A stretch of DNA of 64,000 nucleotides from Mycosarcoma maydis (taxonomy: Eukaryota > Basidiomycota > Ustilaginomycetes > Ustilaginales). Shown piece by piece: positions 48,953 to 60,885 of the stretch (positions are counted from its first letter, which is position 1; each line of letters opens with the position of its first letter). The notes under the pieces are model-generated. The model was given only the letters and a program-made list of their open reading frames with translations, made no database searches and was not told the origin of the DNA. Made by a program: the position numbers and the translations under genes. Where the stretch lies: contig NC_026478.1 of assembly GCF_000328475.2 (NCBI RefSeq), positions 2,412,502-2,476,501 on the forward strand, read 5' to 3'.

Positions 48953-50523
48953 GCGGGTCTTGATCCTCACGATGAGATGCAGCTGGGCCTGCTTGGAGGC
49001 ATCATTCTAGTTGCTTCCCGCTGTGGCTTCGTTAGCTACTTCTTGTCTAGTTCCCATCATGGACTTCCACTGTGCTGCTGCTCTCAGTTCTCCCCTCATT
49101 GCTTCGAACGACCACCCTTTACCTCCGTAACACCATAACAGCTCCTACCTTCCTCGCTCTATCCTTTCTGTTTTTCTTTTTGTTTCATCTTCGGCGGATA
49201 GCATTTAGAACCTAACCCTTCTTTCACTATGCTCAATTTCTTTATTAATAATTATTATGCGAGCGGGTGCTGGCAGGCCACATACCGCTCAATGTGTTCC
49301 GAACGCGTATCTGCTGATCTTGCGCCGTTTTGTTTTCTCGTTGAAACTATTTTGAACTTGGAGGCACCCTAACTGAGGGAAATGCAGGCCAAGACCGTGA
49401 CAGGAGACACCGGTGTTGACACCTTACTTTGAAGGCCATGAACCTCCTATTTTTGGTTCAGTGCCAACATGCCACTTGCACAAATTCCACATGTTTCGTT
49501 TTTCCATTGCGAGTTCTTCCTTTCGCCGACACTACATGCAAAAGACGAAGTGACACCGAAGAGTCTTTTTACATCTTTTCCTTGTGGTTCATCAGTGTGG
49601 ATCGAGCATTGTCAAGACGTGTCGCTTTGGGTACCCGCAAACAGGGTTTCAACGTGAGGCGGGGAGCTAACTTCATCGCATCGAAGCATCCGCATCGGTG
49701 AATGCTTGCTTCAACCACATTGGATTCTGTCCGTGGCTTCTGCTTGACGCCGCAAAGTTTCAAGGTCTCTTCCAACGGCCTTTCCTCCTCGCGGGTCAGC
49801 CTGATTGCTTGTGGGAACATCCATCTGTTGTCTGCGCTTTGATACCTTCGAAGAGCACAAGCTCGCATCTTTCCTTTGTCATTGCCGCGGTATGTCTCTC
49901 GAACGCAGGAGGACAAGCAAGGTGCTCAGCACGAAGTTTACCCGGCTTTTGAGCTTGTTCGATCGGCAAATACAACGCACACCACAGCCTTAGCGAGTTC
50001 TTCTGCCCTGACGCTAAAAGCAAGGTCTCGTGTGTGCACGGTGCACGCAGCGTGGACTACTGTTCTTCATGTGTTCTCTAATCACGATATTTGTTGCTGT
50101 GGTTGGAGGCGTGAACGACGTATCGGCTCGCATCAGGCAGGTTACCGCGAAGGGCATCGGCTTATCAATCTTACGGATCTCTGATGCCCGAAGGCGAGGA
50201 GGTGGGCCAGAGCCCTAACCCCCGGATAGTTCGTTACGTGGTCCGCAGGGGAGGCGCAAAGGAACCAAAATACTCAGTTCTATTCTCTCACTAGTATGAC
50301 CATATGACCTACGATGTCTCTAAACCCTGTTTACCGTCGCTATAAGCAATAATGCCGCGTGCTAACATTCAAGCTTGTGACACCGCGACTGATCGCGCAC
50401 ACAAAAAGATCGACATTTTTTCTTATTAAGTTACATGCCGTCCTGAAGAGGCCCAATACGACGCACTTGTCTGCAGTCGCAGGGCCGTCATGCAGTCTTT
50501 TGGGCTAGAAACTTCTTAAGTAA

Positions 50524-50600
50524 GACAGAAAAATGGCCGTGTATGGGACTTTTCTGGTCTGGACAGAGTGAACCCCGAAGAGGACCCTGCATATGATCTC
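50524..50600 (+). repeat. diverged direct repeat A, left copy
   Basis: Aligns with 61475-61551 in the same orientation. Shared blocks include AGAAAAATGG/AGAAAAAAATGG, the CAGAGTG...GACCC core, GAAGAGGAC and CCCTGCATA, with several small gaps. Confidence 0.65.
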
Positions 50601-51832
50601 GGCACCTTGTCAACGCGCGACCTGCACGCGTTTTAATTACGCGATTCAAGATCTCCATCTCTCTCCACCAACTGAATTGCCGCGTAGCAATACCAACTCA
50701 TGACTTTGCAACTCTAGAGGATTACAGTATTGTATGAAAAAACAATGCCAAGATCATTAACACACCGAATGTTCTTTGGCAGTAAGTCGTGAGTTAATGG
50801 GTTAAGTAATCCGACGGCTCTGCTACAATATTAGACTGCGCTTACCTATTCCAATTCCGCGTCAGTGTGAGCGTGTGTGCCATGCGCGCACATTACTTTG
50901 TGATCTTTGATACCGAGCGTGAGCGGATTCGTGCCCCTGAAATTACACACATCCGTGTTCTGAGCCTTTGTATGGTATCCGTCGCCTAGGGGGATCGGAA
51001 GAGCGACAGTGTTCAACATTCATTTGATTCGAGAATCGCTTTGGAGTCGCCCTTGCTCTGACAATTTTTACCATAGATTGAAATGCAAATGAAGTAGACC
51101 CAGAAAGTTCGGGGCTGCCAGGTGGAAAAAGCGTTTGTCTACCGTATGGACCTCTCCCACACAGCTAGAGCTCTCAGCTCAGGCCTGCCACGGTTCCTCA
51201 CTGACACCTGTGATACATCGCAAAATTTGCTACCTCTACTTCATCATGCTTCACCAAGACGCGCTCTCTCTCTCTCTCGCTCTTTTACACCATTGAACCG
51301 TCTACTCAACTACCTCTGGTATCTCCGAAGCTGCACCGAGGTTCCACGCGTCCTAACAGCAACGGCCGTGAGCGGCATCGATGGCACACTTCCGGGGACT
51401 TTTCCCTCTTATGCTTGTCAATGCTGATCTCGATATGCGAAGGAAGAAAGCACATCTCGCACACGTGGAGGGGACACCGCCACTTTCCTATCACGAAACC
51501 TGCGTTTGCACCGCACAAACACTTCACAGGTACTGTCAGTAACAGGTGGATTTCGTTGGACATCGACCCAAATGCCAACGATCTTCGATCTCTAGCCAAA
51601 TTCCAGAAGCAACCCAGCTGCAGGCTTCTCATTCTGGAGCGCTAATCGTAGACGGTCGAAAGACACAGCTCACATCCTATAATCTTGCCCAACTGTTCAC
51701 TAGGATGAATTTCTGTATTCAGTGTGAAGGCCAACAAATTAGAGCTCCACAGATGACGAACCACAGGCCCAGTTTTTCGAGCCAGCATTCGTGATTCGCC
51801 TTCAGTGCTTGGGATTATTCGCACACGAATAG

Positions 51833-51910
51833 TTGCAGACCGAATTCCCAAGCGACTTGCAAAATTATCCCAGCGACACTGCAGCTAGGACCTAGCATAG
51901 TGGAGAGACA
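51833..51910 (+). repeat. diverged direct repeat B, left copy
   Basis: Aligns with 62030-62139: GTTGCAG(A/G)CCGAA, TTCC(C)AAGCGA, then after a gap of about 32 bases TCCCAGCGACACTG, GCTAGGA and CATAGTGGAG. The left copy has lost about 32 internal bases. Confidence 0.75.
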
Positions 51911-53244
51911 GATTTGAGTCATTAGGTCATCGATTGCGGGCAGTTTCGCCACCGTGTCATCCTCTTCCCCCCGCTCAAGATGTTCGACTGTAACAAGATG
52001 TTAAAAGTTAGGAAAGTGGTTCTGTCAACCAATTGCATCGCCAAGGCCTCGCTGCCAAGCACTTCCTCGCAAAAGCAGGAAGATCTTCCTCGCTCGCTCG
52101 AGGCGCTTACACAGACCTGAGAAAGATAGCTCACCCCGTCGTAATCACCCCTCCATCGCTCTCTCGATGATTACGAATTCGCTTGGTGGAAAGCCTTTGT
52201 TTCCGGCGACGGTGTAGTCCCTTCGCTATTCTATGCAACGAGCAAACAACGGCCAAGCTGTGCATATGCCTCGTATACCCTCTTTATTGCCAACATGTAT
52301 TCAGCCTCTCGATCGAGAAGCTTACCAAGAACGTCTCTTACTGCAGTGGCAGTGAAGTCGCTTGGAGCTTGGTGTTCAGTCGCGATGCTACCAGACCGAA
52401 TAGAGATATCACAGAGCATGAGCGACAAGCGAGGTTTGTGCTACAATATGCTGCTTCGTGAAAAGTGAACGTGGCCGATGCACGCCGTTCAGAAATGTCT
52501 AAGCCGGTCCAAGCCCATATCCGTAAGAGCTTGATACATGGTCGGCTTTTACCTGCTAGCCCTCCATGCCTTGATAGTTTAAGTGATTGGGGCAACTTTC
52601 GCCGCCACTTGCAATCTTACCCATACAGGAGAAGTTTTCAATTGTGACGAGCACCTGCCTTGGCAAGTGTCAATGCGCGCACCCTGAATACTCCTCTTAC
52701 AGGAAGATTGACATGTTGCTGAGACAACTGCAGCTGCTTCTGCTAGTCGTAAGGTCTAACGCTATTCAAACGAGTGTTCTTGATGCGCTGCGCTGGTCGA
52801 AAGCGCCGGGAGTGTTAACGCTGTGCCACGAGCGTTGTGCGATGCGGGCGACAGTCTGGAGAAACAAGTTATGCTGAACTTCGAACTTGCGTGATTGGGA
52901 AAGCCGGTTTGACTTATTTCCGGACTGAGCCTTGGGCTTCCGAGCCGAACCTTGATCTACATTCTCCTCGACCATTCTGTATCTCGAAGTACCTCACTAC
53001 CCTGATCCCGCCTGGTCCATTTCGATTCAGAGACCGATAGCCAACTCGAGCTCAAATTTGTCCATTCCTAGATCAACCTGCCTCACTCAATCAATCGCAT
53101 TGGAATTTGTGCACAGAGTCAATTCCGGCATGGATGCATCTCGCTATGACGCCTACTTCCTTAGGTTGATTGGGCTGGCTCTTGTTACCGATATCGACGG
53201 CGACAATCAATACCAAGTTTGGCTTGAGAGTGACCAGCCAGCGT

Positions 53245-53934
53245 TCAAAATTGGAAAGCAAGCTGGCCCTGAGTGATGAGCTTGCTATCGTTGGTGTAGA
53301 TTTGAGCCGAGTAACTGGGGCCCGGGCTGTATTGGAATATGTCATAGGTGAACTGGTTGGCCAGATCCCAACCTGCCGAGGAGGAGCTGCGGCGTACGAT
53401 ACTTTGGTTGAAACTGTCGCCAAATTGCAGGTTGTAAGAGCCGGAAAAGTAGTGATCGCGCTTGGCGATACCGCGCTCCAAATCAGGCGGTCCAGATCCT
53501 GCCCAACTGAACGACGAGATGGTGTAATTGTTGGACCCCTGTTTGGTAGCAATCACATCGTGACCAGTGTGGTTGCGCAGTAAAATGCCGTATTCTGCCA
53601 TTTGGTGAGCGGTGAACAGGAGACGTCCGAGCTTGGTGCCGTTGCGTGCGAAAGTATCGAACGAGGTGTCGTGGTCTGCCCTGACCGCCAAAACGTCGTT
53701 GTAATCTCGAGTTTGTATGCCTCTTGGGCAGTTGTATTGTGGACCGCACGGTGTTGTAGAGACGTCACGCCCGTTGAGGCGCACAAGCTCATCGCCTCCA
53801 GGGAACGCGCCTTGGAGTACAATGGTGAAGATGCTCGTCGTACAGTCAATGAGGCACGGCGCCCAGCCTCCAGTCGAACATGCAATGGACGTCAATGAAA
53901 TGGCGAGCGCGGACAATTGCGCACTAATCCTCAT
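53245..53934 (-). CDS. secreted protein, candidate effector, unknown family
   Basis: A complete 229-codon frame with an ATG, a hydrophobic N-terminus (MRISAQLSALAISLTSIA then C) suggesting a signal peptide, and a stop at 53245. The mature protein has Cys in WAPCLIDC and a TPCGPQYNCP pair, a central NGTKLGRLLFTAHQMAEYG segment, and five N-glycosylation sequons (NGT, NHT, NYT, NQS, NDS). I do not recognise the family. Its isolated position in gene-poor DNA, size and secretion signal fit the general profile of smut effectors, but there is no sequence evidence of function. No intron is evident. Confidence 0.7.
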   Translation of the reverse strand: MRISAQLSALAISLTSIACSTGGWAPCLIDCTTSIFTIVLQGAFPGGDELVRLNGRDVSTTPCGPQYNCPRGIQTRDYNDVLAVRADHDTSFDTFARNGTKLGRLLFTAHQMAEYGILLRNHTGHDVIATKQGSNNYTISSFSWAGSGPPDLERGIAKRDHYFSGSYNLQFGDSFNQSIVRRSSSSAGWDLANQFTYDIFQYSPGPSYSAQIYTNDSKLITQGQLAFQF

Positions 53935-55109
53935 TTTTCTGATAGTCCAAGGTAGTGTCGGACGGATAGAACGACTGCAGATTCAACTAACCAGAAGGCC
54001 AGGGTGATCGAAGTTGAACGAAGACGACTCGTTCGCTCGCAAAGGTAAAGGAAGAGAGAGCCAGAGACAAGCAATAGACTGAAGGCGACAACGAGGTCCT
54101 GCCAAGTGATGACGCTGATCAACTTGGACAACTAAATGCGCGAGTATTGACCCAGTGGTTGTACAACCAACTTGTATGATCCACTGAGGTTTCTTTGAAG
54201 AGAAGAGTCCATGTGACGTCCAGGGGAGGGGGGATGGTCTTGCTCTTCGGACTGACTCGAAGGGGGAGAGAGATGGTGGAAGGGACAACTTGGATCCGAT
54301 GACACTATGGAGACTGTATAGAAGTTGATAATAATTAGGGGCATGGCGTAAGCACCTTGAACGAACCGCTCAGCGCGTCTTCAGGCTGAGACACACAGTA
54401 GTTTCGCGACGCTGGTTTTGTGGTCCAGCTTGACTAGGTTCAATCACGACTAAGTTTCACTAACGCCGCCGTGCCTGTTTACTGTGTGAATAGTTAAGCC
54501 TGATTGCATTTTAGCATAAAAATACTTGCCACCATCATCCCCAATCTGACTCCTCGCCGTGGCTGCCTTGCTCGTCAATTTAGCCTGTCGGGCTCGAAAT
54601 TCCAGCTTTGCAAGAATGTCGGCTTGGGACAAGAAAGTCATACTGACCGTAAAAAATCTTTCCGGTGGGACCACAGTGAAGAACCGCTTTCCGCCCGACG
54701 ACAACGCAACGCCGTCCCTGACTCAAATACTGGGCCGCCTCCAAAGAGGCGACGTGAGCTACGAATCCATCATCATCCTCGTTACAGGCATCCAAAGCGA
54801 ACAGGTACCTGTGCTCATCATGGGCGGGGAAGAAGTTGCGAGCAAACGCGAACTAGTCCCTTAACGCACTCGCGTTTGTGCATGTAAGTCGCATTGGTGA
54901 ATCTCATATCACAACCAGCTTGGTCTTACTCCAGACAACGAACCCTTTGGCCGCTTCGTCTATCGATGTCCCGACGTTGACGATTCAGTTCCACCCAGCC
55001 CAATTCGTGATTTCCCGTACTAGGCTCGACAAAGATCATCGTGATAATTTATTCATGTCGTCTCAGCAAAAATGTACAATCGTGAATGGCGTTTCTTGGT
55101 GTTAAAGGA
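53935..55109. other. gene-poor stretch, one doubtful short frame
   Basis: Upstream sequence of the secreted-protein gene, then a plus frame (about 54616-54864, MSAWDKKVILTVKNLSGG...) of roughly 82 residues that reads smoothly but has no recognised domain. I leave it uncalled. Confidence 0.4.
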
Positions 55110-56519
55110 TCTTGCAATCGCGAGCTTACACTTCGCCCTGTAGCTCAAGCTTAACAGAACTATCCGTGAAGAGCGCTAGCAGCGCGGAAGACAGCAAAGC
55201 GTTGGGCACGAAAGCCGTTGTCTTGGTCGGGCAGGCCTTTCAACAGGTCAGGGACAAACGGTCAGAAGCATCTCGTCCAGCTTGTTCTCTTGCTTGTTCA
55301 CAAATTTGGCCAGATGGCACTTGCGCAGCGCGTCCCACAATTCGTCCTCGACTCAAATATCCTCTGGGTCGAGATTCTCGCGGATCGTAGCAGCGAGGAT
55401 CAGAGCGTTTTGCGGACCAATCCTCATCTGGGAGCGTAGCTTGCGCACAGGAATGCTTGTAATGTCTTGGCCATCGATAAGAATTGATCTGTTTAGCATC
55501 TCGATCATACAGAACAGCGCAAGAAGCGTCGTGCTCTTGTCCGATCCCGATCGCCCCACCAGACCTAGTCGTTGACCGGCGACAAGGTTGAAGCTTAGCT
55601 CCTTCACTGCAGGCTCAAGATCGGCTGAATACGAGACGGTCACCGCTTCAAACTGGATATCGCCTCGAATCGCAGACTCGCTTACCGCCTCGCTGTCTTG
55701 CTTGCCGTCCTGCTCGGTCGCCGCTGCGGAAATGCCTGACCAGCTGGTGATGAAGCGGCTCGCAAGAGCGCGTCTATAGAACTCAGGCTTGAGCGAGTCG
55801 ATATCTTGCAATTCGAGGAGCTTGAGGAACCCGTTCCACAAAAGAGGAAAGACCCAGAGGAAGAAGAGGCGGGAGAAGAAGTTGGCGCGCGACTCGTATG
55901 TTCAGTTTAGATCGATGCTGCGGATGCCCTTTGCGATTTCGACGGTGAGCATCGTGGCCTGGCAGGTGAAGGCGACTACTTAGATGCAGAAGAAGGAAGA
56001 GTGTCGGATGGCTGGGATTGCGTTGAAGGTGCGAATGCGGTATGCGATGAAGAGGAGAGACGAGAAGAGAGAAAGAGGAAGCACTATGTTGCCGCCTCGG
56101 GTCTTTCTTCGTTCGGCCACCGAGAGAGGAACGACAAGCAGCGACACGAGGAGAGATAGCACTACGCCGGACATGCCAGTGCGGTCGTCTATCGCATGTC
56201 GAAGGGGTCGATTGGAGGGAACCGCCAGATTGGCGACATGCACCAGGTTGAGTAGAGCATTGGCGGCATAGATAAAAGCGCTGAAGAGACTGATAGAGTC
56301 GGAGTGGGGTGCGCACGATCGCAAGAGCGAGAGCTGAGGCTGGATCGAAGCAGTGGGAATGTCTGGCTTATTGCGAATATGGAAGAGCCTAGCCGGGAGA
56401 ATCACGATGGCGATGCTCGAGGGCAAAATAGCAAAGATGGCGTTGGAGAAGGTGACGGTAAAGCCAAAGAAGCGGCAATCGGAGACGGGCGTGAATACGC
56501 CGTCGTTGCACGCGGCCAT
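55110..56519 (-). pseudogene. ABCC-type ABC transporter remnant with internal deletion
   Basis: Minus strand. The first part (from ATG 56519, MAACNDGVFTPVSDCRFFGF) is the TMD0 region of a fungal ABCC (MRP-like) transporter with about five membrane segments, interrupted by a stop near 55980. The linker motif WVFPLLWNGFLKLLELQDID follows. The sequence then jumps, with no TMD1, NBD1 or TMD2, into the second nucleotide-binding domain: IQFEAVTVSYSADLEPAVKE, LVGRSGSDKSTTLL (Walker A with Gly changed to Asp) and NLDPEDI, then a stop at about 55353. Weak NBD2 debris (ELWDALRKCHLAKFV) continues beyond. A full ABCC gene would be about 4.5 kb, so roughly 3 kb is missing. The gene is dead. Confidence 0.82.
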
Positions 56520-59500
56520 TGTTACCTTCGCGTTCGATAAGGCTCTCAACTGTCACTGGGCGAAGCGATGTGGAGAATAGCCTAGATAGGATGGGGTCTT
56601 GGGAGAATAGGGGAGTAAGGGTGGGTCGTGATCCAGCTCAAAGGGCACCAGCTATGAGCATTGGGAGTGAAGGTGTTAAGAAAGGCTCGTTCGTGTTGCA
56701 TCGAGACAGATGATATTTGCGCAAGGGTCCTTGAGAGAACTGTGGTGGTTTCGTGACAAGAAGGCACTGCATGCTACGCAATCTGTGACCCTTTCCAGCA
56801 GAAGATGACGCTTCTGTCGCTGCAACTTCAGCATCCTTACTGAAGCACAGTCGGAGAAAGCTGTCCGAGCATCGTTTACGACGCCGCCCATGTCGAGAGC
56901 AGCAGGCACCTTATGCGTCCTTTTGGCAAAGGCAGCCTCGCATGGCTGGAGCTCGGATCATGCACCCGCCATTCGAAATTCAGCACGATAATCTGGTTCC
57001 AGTCTCGTCGAAAGTATGGTGAGGCAGATCCAGACGGAGGGAGTCCAAAAGGAAAGTCAAGTTTGAGACGACAAACAGCAAGACAGAGTCTGCTACGAAC
57101 AACCGGCTCTTGCCCTCAAAACCTAACCGTAGACATGTTTGTGAAGCTACGTTTCATGCGAACTAACTACTTAACCTCAGCCTTTTCTGCTGCGTCTCAA
57201 GAGCTAGCTGAGCGCGACTCTGTCAAAAGGACGCGTAACGCCAGAGGTGCGTAACGCTGCTACCACGTCAACGAGCTATGTCAGCCCGTTCCAATCGTGA
57301 ATCACATGAATCGTGATTCTAGAGTGCGTCATCCGAGCTCAGACGCATTTGTCGGCACAATACTACAGGTTCAGACGCCTCGCCGCGTCACAGGGCCGTG
57401 CATAGACAGACATGACGGCTCACAGAAAGGCGCTTCGAACCTGTCTCGACTGCCCACATTGCCTCCACCATCTTCTCGATTGCCACAAACAACTTCCGCC
57501 CACGCAACGGCAGATCCAGAGCGCAGGGTGTTGCGACGACAGAATGCGGGGATACGGCTTCGGGCGCCTGAAATTGGAACAACGCCCTTTGCTCGAGCGA
57601 TTCTGGCCAGCTGTATATAGGCGATTGGGAATCGTACATGCGGGATAAGGAAGTTACGGCATCCAGCTGGACGCCGAGTACGGTAGATCAGGTAGGTGTC
57701 CGGTCTTTGGTCGCCACAGAGTCAGGCTGTGAGAGACAACAGGTGACCAGACAAGCTGCCGCCCTCGATCAATACATTACCGACGGCCGAATACAAAAAG
57801 AGCCATTCAGTCTGGTCTGGTTGGGTTCTTTGACGGCTATCGGACAACTTTGCAGCGCGTACGACCTTCGCTTGACGAAGTCTAGCCCCTTTGACTTGGA
57901 TCGACAGGATCAAGGGCTACCCACCCACCTCTAATCGATGGGCTGAAAGGCCTGTTCATCCGTGAGTAAAACGATGCGTTTTTGCGAATCTGGACTACGC
58001 ACGGCCTTGCCTGCGCGCCAAATATCGACCCAAAATGCAAATCACCGGCTAACGAAAATGCTGTGCCCTGGTCTTGGATGTCACCAGCATGACTCCAGGC
58101 TCACGGAAGAGTACCTTCCGACGGATGCAGAGCATCGAGGCGTGTGAAAATATCATGGCAAAATGCATAAAAGCGGCTAGATAAGCCAATTCTATGTAGG
58201 AGCAGCATTTACAGTGAGCGTCTGGAAAGGGCAATTTCCGACGAAGGCGTGCAACAAGAAGGAATGCGAGGATGATTGCTTGGAGCACTGAATTATTTAA
58301 ACATCATTATTATAATCATCGACTCCGCCACTCGTTGATGACCAGGAAAGCAAATTGGACGCTGCAGTTGCAATGCAGTTGACCAGAGATTGTTCACAGC
58401 TGCAAATTTGAGTTTTGCGAGCTGACTCTGGAAGGTCAAGCCTGCTCGGCTCTGAACTTGACCTGATAGGTTTGGCCTAGTCTGGCGTGCATTGTTAACC
58501 GATTCCAGCCTTGCACCGTGCGCTCTTCCAATGACACCGCTGCTTCCCTGAGCAAGGCCAATCCAAACTTGTACCTCTGCCTGAGACCCAAAGAGCATCA
58601 GCCGTGTTGGAGCAAACATTTTTGGCGCTCAGCTTTGCCTGCCGTTGTACGCGCTGGAAGCGGTCCAATAATGTCATGTGACTCACCGCAGCACTAAGAA
58701 TCACAGCAGCGGTCATGTTGATCAAATTCCATGCATCGAAGCTCGTGATCCCGCAGCGGGTCCGTGTAGCGTGCTCACGCGTTTCTATGTACCCAGTTAT
58801 GAAAGATTTGGACGTGGAGGTGATTTTCTCAGCTCTTTTCTCGCGCCAAAATACCTGTGAGGTGCAATTTCAAACACATTTGGTTCGGCGTCTTCCGACT
58901 TCATTTCCGGGTGCCCTGTCTGCAGAAGCTGTTCCCTCGGCTAGGGTTCTAAGGCTGTCGCATGCAAAATTTGGATTAGCTTCGGAAATCAATCGTCTAA
59001 TTTTCCTCCGGTGAAGCGAAATCGTGGATTCGGCAGACTGATACCGACGGACCAGTGCCGACCAAGGAGGCTTTAGCTTCCTGCAGCTTTTCAGTACCGT
59101 GCATCTGCTGAATTGTATTTGGACCATCCAGCGATATTGTAACCTGTCGTGCCTTGCACTCTTACCGCAGAAAGGAACGAGAAGACAGGTGACACCTACA
59201 CCATGCTTCTACTCGTGCGGCTAGCAGTCGCCATTGTTCGTTAACCCTACCATCCTTGTCCCAACTTCAACCGGTGAGGAGACTGACGGCGCACACTGCC
59301 ACGCCATCGTAACAGTGTCCAGAGTCCAGAGTGCGGTCGCTGTCGTCCGACCCGCGGAATCCAAGCTGAACGCGAACCAGGCGTTACGGTGCGTTTACCG
59401 CCTGTTTCCCACGACCCAACGCGATAAGACCCACTTATCGCCGATCTCGCTTTCCCTAGCCAACGGCGCCTAACCGCCGATCTCGTTCGAGCCAGGCGAT

Positions 59501-59724
59501 AGTGACTACCAATCGCCAATCTGGCTACCCTTAGCGAACCCTGTGACAACCCAGTCCTTGAACGCGTCAAGGTCTTTGAAGTCAGGTGCGCTCCCAATCA
59601 AAGACAAAATTGTACCAGAAGGATAAATGCGTAGTAAATCAGTTCAAAAATTCTCATCAATGGGCTTGCGAGGTGCAATGCTGGCATCCCTTTTTTTTGC
59701 GCTAAATTGAGATGAAGTCACAGT
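56520..59724. other. 3.2-kb gene-poor region, no gene supported
   Basis: Only short overlapping frames. It contains one motif copy at 57292-57319 (AATCGTGAATCACATGAATC). Nothing with a recognisable product. Confidence 0.5.
57292..57319. repeat. TCGTGA/TCACGA motif pair
   Basis: Two AATCGTGA copies about 9 bases apart, one of the few occurrences of the intergenic motif in the right part of the window. Confidence 0.75.
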
Positions 59725-60480
59725 CTACGTCTCTGGCCAGCTCGGTCTCCCAGTCACATACAGGTGACAGGTCAGGAATGGGACCCGTGCTGGAGGCTCC
59801 GGTACTGCCATATCCATCAGCATTGCTGGACTACTGCTGCTTTCTCCCTCTGTTACAGTGGGCAGCAACACTACAATGCCATCCTCTGGCATGTCATCAA
59901 TGTCCTGAGTTGTGTCCGTGTCTGGCCGAAGCGGTGCTGGGTCAGGCTCTGCTGATGGAGGGAGAAAGGTGAGCATGTCTCCATCCTCTGACTGTGCAGC
60001 TCCGTTAGTGAACTGCTGTGAGTGTCGAGAAGCGGTCTGCTGTCACGTCAGTGCCGGTTGGAATTTCCTGAATTTTAGGCATTGGGCCAGGCGACGCGTC
60101 TGGCAGATATCCTAGCCAAGTGCAGTTCAGGGTCCAGCGGCCTCGGTGACGGTGGCTCTGTCTCTGTCTCTGGCTGGACCGCAACGCTGAGCCACAACTG
60201 ACTGACTCTGTCCGCTCTGGCATTTTCTGATCCCCTGGGGCCGCTTCAGAGCGATGACATTCAACACCACCTGACCGCAGCTACAGGCAACCAGACCCAC
60301 CGCTGCTGCTGCATCCTGACTGAACTGCTCACCACTGTGTGCCTTGCGGATGTGATTGGTGATGTTGGGTGCTGCATAGCTGAACTGGCAGACTTGGACA
60401 GCTAATTTGTGCCATGGTGAGTGAGTTGAGTGACGGAGCTGAAGGAGCACGGCACAGGGAGATTCATACACCGGGGACAT
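59725..60480 (-). pseudogene. relic of a zinc-finger-like protein, minus copy
   Basis: Minus-strand frame from 60480 encodes QVCQFSYAAPNITNHIRKAH (a C2H2-like spacing) followed by GLVACSCGQVVLNVIALKRP and GIRKCQ. The homology then continues in other frames (GYLPDASPGPMPKIQEIPTG; acidic DTDTTQDIDDMPEDG down to about 59725), so the coding sequence is broken by frameshifts. The Cys-x-Cys...His/Cys pattern resembles fungal C2H2-like modules found in mobile or telomere-linked helicase proteins, but that link is inference. Confidence 0.55.
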
Positions 60481-60812
60481 GGTGCGAGATCTCTTTATAA
60501 ACTCACAGGCCAGCTACACGGTTGTAAAAAGAGCTTTCGCTGAAACAATCTTATTGCTGTGGGAGCGCCTTCGGTTATGTGAATCGGGTAGCCTAAATAC
60601 AAACCTATTTGTGTTTTTCTCTCTTTCTGAAAGAACTTCAACGGAAATTTCGGTATTATGATCGTGAGGCCATATGGTCACCGGATTGCGACTAGTGCAT
60701 GAGTAAAATCAGAATGCTTTCAAGTCTATACAATCTACTAGATTCAGTATTGATCAAACCCGCAGGGCGCATGCAGGTGAACGAGACACAGAACAAGTTG
60801 AGGAAAGGTTAT
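60481..60812. other. no gene seen between the two relics
   Basis: AT-richer sequence without a recognised feature; it separates the two oppositely oriented copies. Confidence 0.4.
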
Positions 60813-60885
60813 GGTCTGGTGGCGTGCACTTGGGGACAGGTAGCCCTCAATGCAGTTGCACTGAAGAAGCACCAATGGATCTGTC
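60813..60885 (+). pseudogene. relic of the same zinc-finger-like sequence, plus copy
   Basis: Encodes GLVACTWGQVALNAVALKKH then QWICH. It matches the minus-strand copy (60223-60298) at DNA and protein level, with Trp replacing a likely metal-binding Cys. The copies lie about 515 bases apart in inverted orientation. Confidence 0.6.

Larger units (their letters stand above)
48953..53244. other. 4.3-kb gene-poor region, no gene supported
   Basis: Many overlapping frames of 60-115 codons, none with a domain, signal peptide or convincing partner exon. It contains the left members of two diverged direct repeats (50524-50600 and 51833-51910). Confidence 0.5.

Noticed and set aside
49001..53200. Possible tRNA genes in the gene-poor region
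   Set aside because: I looked for B-box-like GGTTCGAATCC strings with a matching A box and found none I would defend.
54616..54864. Possible small gene MSAWDKKVILTVKNLSGG...
   Set aside because: About 82 residues with an ATG, but no domain, no partner exon, and overlapping frames on both strands; left as uncalled.
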